Shown piece after piece: positions 20,001-21,331 of a stretch of 23,488 nt of DNA. Numbering within the stretch: position 1 is the stretch's first letter; every line of letters starts with the position of its first letter. A model generated the notes under the pieces. It saw only the letters and a program-made list of their open reading frames with translations, did no database searches and was not told the DNA's origin. The DNA is taken from contig DMNP01000193.1 of assembly GCA_003452695.1 (NCBI GenBank), positions 1 to 23,488 of the forward strand, given 5' to 3'. The stretch comes from Eggerthellaceae bacterium. GTDB taxonomy: Bacteria; Actinomycetota; Coriobacteriia; Coriobacteriales; Eggerthellaceae. The position numbers and the translations under genes are program-made.

Positions 20001-20568
20001 CGCGATGATCTTTCCAAGGCCAGCTGTTGATTTTGTCTTTTGGATCAGTGCTTTGAGAAGCTGGGTCTTCCGGGGTGTAGCGGTTGTCGGCAATGCGTCC
20101 ATATCCGTTGCCGGCGCTGGTGGGTCGTATGGTGAGCACGCCGGTGTCGCTGATCTCCCAGTACAGGTTCTGGTACATGCCGCCGCTGGCAATGGCCGCA
20201 TGCGCCTGCTGGGGTGCGACGGCCATCGCGCCCATCGCGAGCAGGAGCGCCATGACGATTGCCACGAACACGGAGAGTGCGCGCGAACGATGTGTCGCGA
20301 CGGCGACGGCTTCAGCGCCGCCGGGCATGCCGTCGTTCGCAACGTGATATGTCGCACCCGCGCGCAAGGCGCGGCCCTCCACGAACGACAGTGGAATGTC
20401 CCTAATCTCTTGTGGGGATGCGCAGCTCCGTTCGCGTACACTTGCCGAGCACGTACGCGCTGTTGCACCCAGACGCTCGCCCCTTTCCCATTCGGCCTGC
20501 ATGCAGACCGTAGCGTTTTCCATTTGGCCAACGCTTGCATTCACCATGTTCGTATGTTCAGTGCCCAT
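1..20568 (-). CDS. Giant multidomain surface adhesin (LRR head, pilin/CnaB isopeptide stalk), 3' end beyond window
   Basis: The frame reads 6,856 sense codons from ATG 20568-20566 to position 1 with no stop, so the gene is incomplete at its 3' end. The start has AGGAG at 20574-20578, five bases upstream. Domains seen: leader and signal peptide (residues 1-124), BspA/DUF285-type LRRs (about 207-550), an unassigned linker (about 550-1010), a pilin-like domain (about 1010-1185), a short-repeat block (about 1190-1725), two CnaB-like domains (about 1742-2038), then fourteen Spy0128/FctA-type domains and at least ten CnaB domains. Domains of these two families form Lys-Asn intramolecular isopeptide bonds that make Gram-positive pili and adhesins rigid and protease resistant. 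Cys is scarce after the head, as expected for such a fibre. The likely role is attachment to host or mucosal ligands through the N-terminal head, held out from the wall by the stalk. Ligand and anchor are unknown; an LPXTG signal is expected to the left but not seen. Confidence 0.93.
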   Translation of the reverse strand, partial: MGTEHTNMVNASVGQMENATVCMQAEWERGERLGATARTCSASVRERSCASPQEIRDIPLSFVEGRALRAGATYHVANDGMPGGAEAVAVATHRSRALSVFVAIVMALLLAMGAMAVAPQQAHAAIASGGMYQNLYWEISDTGVLTIRPTSAGNGYGRIADNRYTPEDPASQSTDPKDKINSWPWKDHRDAITEVKVQGTVGSSPSVDLTWMFANMPNVTKIDISGFNFATDASGNVVPNRHTIRRLDDMFSGCTSLKEIVGLETLAHSSVTCTNRMFKDCTSLTTANFNALDMSNVQKAIGMFQNCSSLTELDLSNWTNSGKMQQMQDLAAGCTSLKKFVLNNPGFQTRVVNTAVNASNYPVTNASGAQTQRMFGSSASQYNNACSALEEIDISGITISTWKDPNGGDGNQETFVRSIRDLENLRILNMNDIKLPGLKAGVLGGELVYHKEKLEEFYFGGDIDIDDAINDPTHDPAYDSGLEEIVDKLIENCNSLRVVDLSGWDTSKLSEQGDVNGEGKMEYTTFGFRDLPALEKLIAEGDSRIWMHYQEPESSDSTISDYDISDDVTPDELNKLYIDWDFNFNTATDDAGNEYVDLDSNENDAKTLRAVIGGEGGQGNLAPGTYVRTAPEPVKPWVDENGDSRIPKTYYLVNNFDYSAPTLYYKQGDGAYTEVEQAGDYGDYHIEKDGTYGGYRIFSRLFPISESANGGKTWDDIQTAGGKLDDNVKLKIVYPRAATDVNGKLHDVVIDIDSVTFKDMDLIPTIRKDNAGNYIYKVDSYGVNPWGTGEQTNAEGERYTFTRTDQKRLVGTNPTTGQFDGTQTYTRELIGALDGRLDFWNQIYTTFDGSRATDSGAKKLSKGSGTYIDYSITVDDALPDTSVLYWVGDLDVAHSQEWNMDLSDMNKDTMKSDIYGPGAEGIVLRSGNDLSTLTLANNTGLKRYQYDDSDYSQSTPSESGNYIVGSATDPDTSWSRFYLRADSQGSDYTWTSGISCKTTILRNSPLEHDMLPQVYVIPEAAKTVNGTTPAGEYRSSFTFNIERAEEIGHVPYTYIYMNEDNGENPTAIPATVDLPNAVPADYFHTVNNDTSVIPLPVQSYSAPGSMYEQDKYDHPYNEHLAKAYIYRITEVIPNNSESEVMEYNKEKAIHYLQVIVSDPKTDLEMHKGSRVDVLTGTYYYTDEYPLPRKYDDINWDETPKTIWSQDAVLAGTDIDTGEVLGSAAYPLDPTIEYQRTTPEGYLCYRNKFGGFYNYCYQDHYGQWWNALGEKVDASYVNQNDPIMLSSSSLGGKKVYTDASGNSYYYDGQAAFRYVNESVFRVAYTPMGKQGAGNNPVFTDATGKEFYRAGGEYASASGGQVMNVAGYEQTPTRVEYDADGDGKPETYTVKVDANGTRYVKVPLYESGTDTGKSLYLNPDTLDSTQPLQVADDDTVFPTADDQVAAQKRRAKVGDAEYDVQIDVHGKAYVLAVGKYYAVTLKDDGTAEVGDERPVEDASFNPDTSDRFAYKGKTVEYNGTTYTVKTDALGTEYFEVPGAAGAASTYRSPDGEKKQLNPGSGQVSPSSTDKDVEDPFDRSYVGKIGSTEYPCPSGDPALDGLNIYRDTTGVLYYVVAGNAYKYDPNSGNRMPYNPNGKAFVVNGHTIYETQSGNKVRYYRDGENCYSVLGTILTPGTNFSPAPGDPVVTGGYDIRQGEDGKLFYKGEGTYRPDGTYEPVYYELTRNTDGTYNTVGEYTVPDANLDTSEAINVGSFENTAKISEIEIKKETEDGKAGTFTFGISFDSNFEPTNFVFDPVTPLKASGEGGTTPTQFVKQADGSYRFTLVEGQKVTIKNVPFQTTYTVTEPVEANGWELVSVDGDTSSVVASNTISEERYPGGDTSAAQNPEWNYSHTFTNRFTELIVNKVRLSVDKNDEFNFSGIATITSYRPNSEITYGYMQGDERVFKKTATDADGHATISLDEFTLKGADAEPEGSDDIVLVLPRGASVVLSETPTDAFTTSWQVEGESVKPVNSKGETDSIVMDEDKKHVTFYNTSLMGTAGIDLTKYLDGRAYKEGDEFTFMLTAEDGTPMPVKFNAETKAFEPEATTVDADTTTAVGTVSADAGFKTFKYTMADLDAVEVTYSTATEAQKHAAMSWSDYDEKDVVKTPEKWTYNGTEYATEAEAKAAVDAATPAGETPDYSQIVHTDVTYEVDKAESWSYGDVEYATQAEATAAAEADGANAADVVHNPVTYKKEKVPTNDATGTVYEKTFTYTIEENPRDSASGDGAVVTNDSRRPQVKLYVLADPNATNSKGEVTGAIYISAADENGEFVTGASGTDATLTYKEVGEGAWAWVDNNGAQREFGPMVKAQPVYFTNEYASEGTWTPTAVKDLANRPLERDQFSFMLTAGNAQDDDNVVSPLATAEDDEAGFMTATLQDVNGGGKTGPVTFENIIFTNEDLKKETTYTEADAAKLKAVNWEWEADGKTYVSGPIPDDAHLASSLTVDGVSIPLATTYAEASDAVRAAAHGDSKDTLWTDGSKYYLAAAVDSGKVGYYTYTPVAEKWAYGNQDYTSESAAKAAVDRETEAGAEPDYSAIVYTPASVKKDFTELPGSAKGTYYLDTRTFNYTLQEVKPNDASAAYTYDETTRAVAVTIKDKGDGTIEISEVKVDNNEVNANASLTTFKNEYKAKGNVDIKLTKLLEGRAFKEGDEFTFTLKTVTEGAPMPEGSEENTEQTTVYEKVPANQVERALYDFEQEGTVTYDPVMTDDTVEKAGTQVPKYVITYIDYVQEATEADGGDTAYPVQATNDASPAQPFYYKTNERPLKAGEPADKYPVAKDEYGKDKYQLPGEESRFSENGRAAAEAAGYEEVMEGGSQKTMEEGGVTYYYYYVPTKLLYVVDDDEATLADGGDSERPVQKLNATGQPLYYKTVTDNEAYEGKYNGDSTKQVVSSDKAPQVQKKDASNNLMYLATKYNEAPLEEGESAEDYKPVMNGDVQKTDASGKPLYYKPAMDTVSITKTVTIGSKDAFTDATTGTKDTVSFDTITVTHEDFVDADGSYLGTRMPDGTYERTFIYEITETKPAEEAKGVTPDSSKVLVAITVAEDNEGNITVVAVNGVRDSEELSSRYPGWGFTVDEPGAYPNPVAHSIVEAGTFTNEYDAAGDLDLNVNKVLKNGSLAGKDFTFLLKQKKTTPATTIGGEPTITWTTIDAAQNNKADKNATSNIATAAVKFNTLIYNLAQVRLDADEGLCEHTNAVGAQPESWTYTYELSEFVPSTILRAEGMTYDETKYYAKVVLTDKGDGTLVSTVTYYKDADCKDKLTETVPDTSEGAAEGATETVDATKVTFTNTLPETHDITVRKTWLADEDVMEDITVMLERATIRKVVTKPTDEAGQEIETTNYHVVDKTDATQTDSLVKVTDEQKPSATDYVVTLPDLDDSTKTAQYIIPNAEKYWAVVSGTRDADTFKRSNFLNTESQTVDEKTTRSLERVYKDQPASNAAGDIYVYRVYEDNYSLAYGTTYNLEVPGANAGTTASTANGVFYDKGTLVIVNDPGARGSSAPAAVKQLIGREWNEDEKFTFSLEPIGKAQYYTSTDAGVQGGIPEGKVVGDIKVMKDAEGNPLNEVDYVRTASGPDKNFPTPGEKGKTTTAEAVSGSNPVGEGEYLATFGNINFEVADLAYDENDKHMQGDFYYRMYENIPDDAMSVDENGDPIKYTKDNTTEVYSKSTDGSGGQVKYGIAKDAFSEGRFPGLDTRGSVYWMIPKGETGYNGIIYDGTIHNVHVRVRENRTEDLQIGVIYDETDVANPNSGTRFTPVFANHYVATGEAAPTLEKRIMGRDWQEGDKFDFMMNAIGGAPFNDAKPNEFADKSTPTSEKYVTPEGTEYNSADAVLDAGLSYHTTEGAHVKRLTVGETDKDTRAALNMAFPALKFELDDLHLVTTENSGMYYTAEEGAQPVAVPAGMKYGKFMYAVEEVAVHTSNNDLGRDADAEYVQVTVIDKGDGTLDMQTAIFEDRYGKNPRFVPDHETGEASTTPAASVTFVNQLQRNIKVTKTWIGPALSDVRLKLEYNTEDPKDATKWHDASDGVEWLAGVDASHTIAREATGKALTVTFENVPGFANIEGEGGTPDDYDLNDSWVYYRVVEVEAEDGIFDTYYDTEYNAAKTYGNADKTPKYTEAEDADTFENTFAVINNSEKASGTAQVRVRKELSGRDWKTKSDDNPDSFDETYTFIMEPYGEGALYTYTELLEAAKAKEKQENPRISDEDLAKVELSAEDKAKVGTLKLDDDDKPIYNKENGANVTTHSKLPGGATDKATATTTTSGTGATRRADFTDITYTAGDLNADANYTGEFFYKVYEDIPADAIALTAVPVDAQGDPTETVPAEDQWYVGTTLYKKVKSGNSYVTYGTPESGPNTTYTYWVDLKTTGKKGITYTSTPQIVHVRAVFNASTGKVDTTVKYGTVDGKVAEEVLVPSTFVNTYGANGSYMFYTIKRIVGREFKESDKFQFKLTPIANAAMNPSDQKLVGGAWLTPVLTPTNATMTDEYVPETAMSDAQAKSHQIGDDKRRYAALAGQGNFWLFELRTVGQTRFVYELTELERTSPKTGEGYTAGDLHYNTTPVYLRILISDGGDGELITEGAFFSDVACTKEIKDPLTGEVPTVPVNKYGIYDDTSQTTVPAAQFSNSTTLDIDVQKVWIGMPVEDVEVELQRALIPVDAYGRTSSNLTDDIVDELIEAGGWTNAAGRTYPIKWLDTPYTHTIKRGEFVDENGQPKNNAHPTETGATDPYEGKVASTFTATGIAGFNKDLRQYEAGDDTIYRIVYRLIERDTSSAYTRSYKSIQPDGTEKADDQVFIDSGTLVVENTTKATNKAYVAAVKQLMNRDWEAKDAFTFKLDPLGKAKYDAEGDLVEDTDNKTGVALATTTKDGETVVDTKIPMPAGGVTVKVDGKDVSVDKDEAKATSTTARVADGERLARFGEITYNADDLVYNGASGHLHGDFYYAMTEELPAIVAEGENASYPVAYTYSYVEGEGDSATTKTKTVAITDKKLPTLDEGQTLVSVKWNDGITYDMTEYIVQVHVEENRTGQLLVNVIYSGDSTDSETAGTNFTPVYTNYYHSTAELQLPVDKIIDGAIRTWREDDSFKFQLRSISEAPMPANADANKVASLTFGNSGDGVTSPATNIRQAKFGAITYTEDQLFATDANGKRFGTFYYVITEVIPDDATNADGKTYGTRETTSAVGPWVKNNLTYTESSVYVMVYVEETDASSGTLTATPYYYTELLRLPMGKTGADTHMTDELKAAAFTNVGAISARVTKTWQGDPVADVTVDLQKAILTNEMKREDGGIAPEGTTTTAFTVGTATYDVPETAWSKVDDVTFARSEFSASSPSVTKEIVNLGSYHESGSPVVYRIVENDLPAGVTPTYGKQTFNPHAGSGAGEYTIDDGNFIATPMTVTNKYAATAKAQVNVVKQLLGREWNGQDSYNFTLTARGGATYYTDDDVPAGKQVGDFKEIDTRKAIPLPGGAPGTSTTAAQPAVKTRENQDETTYVVAENERLATFADIEYKQTDLQYNPTTGFMQGDFFYTLTEVIPNEAKATIKINSVDKEVTYANAASEGATAEQIKDAKWEHNGVTYDTSSHRVHVRVTDTLTGEINVSVGYDETTVGDASTGTQFTPVFINRYTADGVDKIAIKKTMKERAITANTFTFNLEPLAGAPAPEGMTGNHAEITLGESDSNVATAEFADITFDKTGTFLYEVYEKLPSGVGADGLDTANNVLYDTRHLFAQVTVTEKETPDGSFKVDVKYYTNSLCTEEYLITEDADGNSSTPETPVKQAPFTNRELRDLAVTKAWVGDPVADVEITLEQSTDGTTWTAVDTATIAKTAKDDALTAKFDDMPAYDANGTEIKYRATEAVPTGADFTTDAPEGTGKPLPAMSTTTDRDKVTVTNTNTSKITFNGTKVWVDYNNAYDTRPKKDGETEASNEALTLTLHRSYGSTTDEVVNGATPTWAGNVFTYADLPAFIDGKAVTYWVTETRVARYDAPAYANAAGTSPTRCDNGGTITNTLTQQKISIEATKVWIHGDNPQTDWPSSAKIDLKANGTTTQSITVDGTPDTGGAGETAAWTATFANLDKYDADRAEITYTIGEDTVPSGYTCAVTGNVTDGFTVTNTYNPHELDDVLKVHKTITGENDWITAAAADTVDEEGHTVLGDAAAKQGKWPTDSTFVFDLLPVSNTAGVTTPMPQGTVTEGETYKRAEIDDKDDPFASFGKIVYSKAGTYIYRVREITPAASAVDRIKGMTYDTQAYTVTVTVADDLTISTQVIDREGNPVTADPTTGVYDLVFNNSYNPDQINYIMEAEKSYVDVSDSTVGAGDVKGYFTFTMRPIGANAATAPMPTDYYTNESRTGLQGSGANRVYFATNNGNRVLFEADRDHALTFTKDMDGNTYSYELAEVIPDTALYVEDGIWYNEADQVFYDGVIHTRNLTVTYAGGVVNVTPSVQHDDWYLDPERGTVYGDVKNTQRSETETWKKWEPTPEQASQYPRHHNNVPQFINSRDAVQDVVATKVWDDANNQDGVRPATGVTLQIARNDGATVVDAIGKPVTTTITLDGTVDENGEAEAWKATWAMLPQYKRTDNAQGTPQFQKIGYTVTETTMPEGYTVAITGSDTEGFTVTNTHAPAVRDVVVAKVWDDGNNVDNVRPASVTFHLDQVQGNTTVADFKAEQTATASSSWKAEWRGLPAKKGGTDVTYSLREDAISGYKAGGFVKGATTLRGTITWDSGVTPPEGVVLNLVNGTQTGSYTVKAADNWTHEFTLPPDANPADYTITASALTGGTLTVAQVDNFTIANKHETAKTSVTATKVWDDADN
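2064..4215 (-). repeat. F-F-C module 4 (F11, F12, CnaB-E, -F, -G)
   Basis: F11 (about 3560-4215) starts 'V-V-K-Q-L-L-G-R-E-W-N', passes 'G-D-F-F-Y-T-L-T-E-V-I-P' and ends 'F-T-P-V-F-I-N-R-Y'. F12 (about 3090-3555) starts 'A-I-K-K-T-M-K-E-R' and ends 'A-P-F-T-N-R-E'. Three CnaB domains follow: E (about 2755-3090, 'V-T-K-A-W-V-G-D-P-V-A-D-V'), F (about 2410-2755, 'G-T-K-V-W-V-D-Y-N-N') and G (about 2070-2410, 'A-T-K-V-W-I-H-G-D-N'). Confidence 0.8.
4216..5999 (-). repeat. F-F-C module 3 (F9, F10, CnaB-D)
   Basis: F9 (about 5240-5999) starts 'A-V-K-Q-L-M-N-R-D-W-E', passes 'G-D-F-Y-Y-A-M-T-E-E-L-P' and 'V-Q-V-H-V-E-E-N-R-T-G', and ends 'F-T-P-V-Y-T-N-Y-Y'. F10 (about 4690-5240) starts 'P-V-D-K-I-I-D-G' and ends 'A-A-F-T-N-V-G'. 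CnaB-D (about 4216-4690) starts 'A-R-V-T-K-T-W-Q-G-D-P-V-A-D-V'. The module length is about 1.78 kb. Confidence 0.8.
6000..8011 (-). repeat. F-F-C module 2 (F7, F8, CnaB-C)
   Basis: F7 (about 7155-8010) starts 'V-R-K-E-L-S-G-R-D-W-K', passes 'G-E-F-F-Y-K-V-Y-E-D-I-P' and ends 'S-T-F-V-N-T-Y'. F8 (about 6545-7155) starts 'T-I-K-R-I-V-G-R-E-F-K' and ends 'A-Q-F-S-N-S-T'. CnaB-C (about 6000-6545) starts 'I-D-V-Q-K-V-W-I-G-M-P-V-E-D-V'. The module length is about 2.01 kb. Confidence 0.8.
8012..9940 (-). repeat. F-F-C module 1 (F5, F6, CnaB-B)
   Basis: F5 (about 9145-9935) starts 'A-V-K-Q-L-I-G-R-E-W-N', passes 'G-D-F-Y-Y-R-M-Y-E-N-I-P' and 'V-H-V-R-V-R-E-N-R-T', and ends 'F-T-P-V-F-A-N-H-Y'. F6 (about 8475-9140) starts 'L-E-K-R-I-M-G-R-D-W-Q' and ends 'V-T-F-V-N-Q-L'. 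CnaB-B (about 8012-8475) starts 'I-K-V-T-K-T-W-I-G-P-A-L'. The module length is about 1.93 kb. Confidence 0.8.
9941..12565 (-). repeat. F-F-C module 0 (domains F3, F4, CnaB-A) with an enlarged F3
   Basis: F3 (about 11135-12565) begins 'I-K-L-T-K-L-L-E-G-R-A-F-K-E-G-D-E-F-T-F' and ends 'G-T-F-T-N-E-Y'. It contains a large insert (about 11590-12330) with four units like 'V-Q-K-x-x-A-S-G-x-P-L-Y-Y-K'. F4 (about 10555-11135) begins 'L-N-V-N-K-V-L-K-N-G' and ends 'V-T-F-T-N-T-L'. CnaB-A (about 9945-10555) begins 'I-T-V-R-K-T-W-L-A-D-E-D'. The triad residues are present in F3 and F4. Confidence 0.75.
12566..14455 (-). repeat. Pilin domains F1 and F2 with Ala/Glu-rich mini-repeat inserts
   Basis: F1 (about 13495-14455) begins 'D-L-T-K-Y-L-D-G-R-A-Y-K-E-G-D-E-F-T-F' and ends 'V-Y-F-T-N-E-Y'. 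F2 (about 12566-13490) begins 'V-K-D-L-A-N-R-P-L-E-R-D-Q-F' and ends 'T-T-F-K-N-E-Y'. Both keep the Lys/Glu/Asn triad. Both are enlarged by inserts of a recurring unit with 'Y-A-T-E-A-E-A-K-A-A' and 'K-W-T-Y' (about six copies, 12840-14240), probably short helices on a loop of the pilin fold. Confidence 0.7.
14455..15345 (-). other. Two CnaB-like domains preceding the main stalk
   Basis: Residues about 1742-2038 hold two beta-sandwich domains of the CnaB / DUF5979-like kind. The first runs from 'I-S-E-I-E-I-K-K-E-T-E-D-G-K' through 'F-Q-T-T-Y-T-V-T-E-P' to 'H-T-F-T-N-R-F'. The second runs from 'T-E-L-I-V-N-K-V-R-L' through 'G-A-S-V-V-L-S-E-T-P' to 'V-T-F-Y-N-T-S-L'. Each keeps Lys in the first strand, Glu in the middle and Asn in the last strand, as needed for an isopeptide bond. 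Confidence 0.65.
15400..17000 (-). repeat. Block of short 'D-x-x-G-x-x-Y-Y' repeats in the giant adhesin
   Basis: Residues about 1190-1725 contain roughly eight or nine short units with the pattern Asp-x-x-Gly-x-x-Tyr/Phe-aromatic: TDASGNSYYYDG, TDATGKEFYRAG, VDANGTRYVKVP, IDVHGKAYVLAV, TDALGTEYFEVP, RDTTGVLYYVVA, SGNKVRYYRDG and EDGKLFYKGEG. Spacing varies from about 25 to 70 residues. The pattern suggests a chain of beta-hairpins with a Gly turn and aromatic strand, as in some carbohydrate- or wall-binding repeats, but I cannot match it to a named family. A related motif occurs again at 11590-12210. Confidence 0.6.
17010..17540 (-). other. First pilin-like domain (F0) with Asp at the usual Asn position
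   Basis: Residues about 1010-1185 follow the Spy0128/FctA plan: a lysine in 'P-E-A-A-K-T-V-N-G' (K1022), then 'Y-I-Y-R-I-T-E-V-I-P' with the catalytic-type Glu (E1130), then 'H-Y-L-Q-V-I-V-S-D', and a last strand 'Y-Y-Y-T-D-E-Y'. In the other fourteen domains of this protein the last strand carries Asn (F-x-N-x-Y); here it is Asp (D1182). Lys-Asp isopeptide bonds are known in some CnaB domains, so the bond may still form. Confidence 0.6.
17541..18919 (-). other. Unassigned linker region of the giant adhesin
   Basis: Residues about 550-1010 read as an ordinary secreted protein rich in Asp, Tyr, Thr and Gly, with no repeat pattern that I recognise. Part of it reads like a beta-rich domain: 'Y-I-D-Y-S-I-T-V-D-D-A-L-P-D' near 17930-17970 is typical of the start of an immunoglobulin-like or isopeptide-backbone adhesin domain. 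The frame is intact throughout. Function is not assigned. Confidence 0.5.
18920..19950 (-). other. BspA/DUF285-type leucine-rich repeat head of the giant adhesin
   Basis: Residues about 207-550 contain repeats of the BspA/DUF285 kind, with a recurring Met-Phe-x-x-Cys-x-Ser-Leu pattern (MFSGCTSL, MFKDCTSL, MFQNCSSL) followed by 'L-x-L-S-N-W' or 'D-I-S-G' strands. Later copies are degenerate ('I-E-N-C-N-S-L-R-V-V-D-L-S-G-W-D-T-S'). In characterised proteins such repeats bind host matrix proteins or other bacteria. As the first folded unit after the signal peptide it would sit at the tip of the fibre if the C-terminus is wall-anchored. Confidence 0.8.
20197..20568 (-). other. Signal peptide with unusually long N-terminal leader
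   Basis: Residues 1-97 are hydrophilic and contain three cysteines (C22, C40, C49). They are followed by RSR and a hydrophobic core at about residues 98-117, then AHA at 122-124, a good signal peptidase I site with cleavage before A125. A shorter signal peptide would result from starting at M81 (codon 20326-20328), but no purine-rich ribosome-binding site precedes it, whereas ATG 20568 has AGGAG. The long start is therefore preferred. Long leaders on large surface proteins are known in other bacteria (for example YSIRK or ESPR types), but no such named motif is seen here. Confidence 0.75.
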
Positions 20569-20609
20569 GATCGCTCCTACCGTTCTCATGCACCTTGTCC
20601 CACGCTATC

Positions 20610-20652
20610 GGCAGCCTGTTCCTGACGGCAAGCACTCGGGTGCGGCTGCCGT
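20610..20652 (-). promoter_or_regulatory. Structured leader RNA with two competing stems upstream of the giant adhesin gene
   Basis: On the minus strand an ACGGCA/TGCCGT stem enclosing a GCAC-CCGA-GTGC hairpin spans 20625-20652. The stretch 20644-20650 can instead pair over seven bases with 20610-20616 (GGCAGCC with GGCTGCC). The two folds share bases and exclude each other. They lie 42-84 bases before the start codon. No known riboswitch consensus is recognised, so a regulatory role is inference. Confidence 0.35.
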
Positions 20653-20739
20653 TCGACTGCCATCCAGCAAAATCGCTGGTCATCCCAGAGTTTTTCCGCT
20701 GAAAAAGCGCGAAATTCCCCATAGGATATAAATCAATTT

Positions 20740-20748
20740 ATTGTACCA
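20740..20748 (-). promoter_or_regulatory. Possible extended -10 promoter of the giant adhesin gene
   Basis: On the minus strand this reads TGGTACAAT, an extended -10 element (TGn followed by TACAAT, five of six bases of the consensus). No good -35 box is seen at 15-18 bases upstream, which extended -10 promoters can do without. It sits at the edge of the only AT-rich patch upstream of the gene (20720-20750). Transcription from here would give a leader of about 165 nt. Confidence 0.35.
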
Positions 20749-20806
20749 TTTGAAACGCCAGTTCATCCCATTCGGCTTGTGCTTTTTGCACTAGCCAGCC
20801 AAATGG

Positions 20807-20826
20807 TGGAACGCTCCTGGAACGCT
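20807..20826. repeat. Direct repeat TGGAACGCT, 11-bp period
   Basis: Two exact copies of a 9-mer begin 11 bases apart (20807 and 20818), about one helical turn. They lie about 60-80 bases upstream of the candidate -10 element of the giant gene, a place where an activator could bind. There is no independent support for a regulatory role. Confidence 0.3.
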
Positions 20827-21112
20827 TGAACGGCGTGTTGACCCTGTATCGGTGCTCTCCATCTATACAAGCGCTGGGGCGCTCGCGCTCGAAAGCCCAA
20901 AATGCTGTATCGCAACACCTCGAACTAAACGGTGAGCACAGCACCACACTTCATCCAGACGATCTATCCCGCTCCTGGGCTTTTGCATATTGTCTACACT
21001 TCAGCGCGTTTTGTTTGCACGGGCTCGTGCGGCTTCCCGAAACTTCTGGAAGGCACCTTCATCCATTGCCCACATCACAGAGAGGCAAGGCGAGCAGCCA
21101 AGGTTTTCGAGG

Positions 21113-21141
21113 TTTCCGAGAAATTTTTCAACAATTATAAT
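21113..21141 (+). promoter_or_regulatory. Possible promoter of the Rpn gene
   Basis: A perfect TATAAT lies at 21136-21141 in an AT-rich stretch. The hexamer 17 bases upstream (TTTCCG, 21113-21118) matches the -35 consensus at only three positions. A start near 21148 would leave a 5' leader of about 180 nt before ATG 21332. Confidence 0.35.
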
Positions 21142-21331
21142 CGTACACATGTTCTTTTTTGTGATAAACTTACACCATAGAATACGGCTGGGGTCTCGCG
21201 TAAAACGCGGCATCTTGCTCCAAAGTCCTCTAACCCGGCACCGTCGGGGACAGCCACAACATCCGCATAGGGCAGAATCGAAAGACCCAAAGGTCTAGCT
21301 GGTGCTGCCCGCAATCCGAAAGGAGCCTTTT

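Larger units (their letters stand above)
20749..21318. other. Intergenic region between the divergent adhesin and Rpn genes
   Basis: About 570 bases with no convincing gene. Short open frames on both strands lack credible products. Visible elements are a direct repeat TGGAACGCT at 20807-20815 and 20818-20826, an imperfect hairpin with GTGC-AAAAA-GCAC around 20780, and an AT-rich stretch at 21121-21185 that includes a TATAAT box. One minus frame of 70 codons (21001-21213) has GGAG four bases before its ATG but no recognisable protein. Confidence 0.6.

Noticed and set aside
19147..20625. A 492-codon + strand frame over the signal peptide and LRR region
   Set aside because: It is antisense to the LRR head, which has a clear family match on the minus strand, and it runs across the start of the adhesin gene.
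20738..20947. A 69-codon minus-strand frame with a GTG start
   Set aside because: It has no ribosome-binding site, ends within the AT-rich promoter patch and encodes nothing recognisable.
21234..21258. GGCACCGTCGGGGACAG-like sequence upstream of the Rpn gene, resembling part of a dispersed repeat
   Set aside because: Only one copy is seen and it is not palindromic; without the rest of the genome it cannot be called a repeat.
20826..21298. Overlapping + strand frames of about 80-104 codons upstream of the Rpn gene
   Set aside because: No ribosome-binding sites, no recognisable product, heavy mutual overlap, and they cross the likely promoter.
21302..21331. GTG start at 21302 for the Rpn protein
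   Set aside because: The ATG at 21332 has AAAGGAG at ideal spacing, and the GTG-initiated extension would run through that site.
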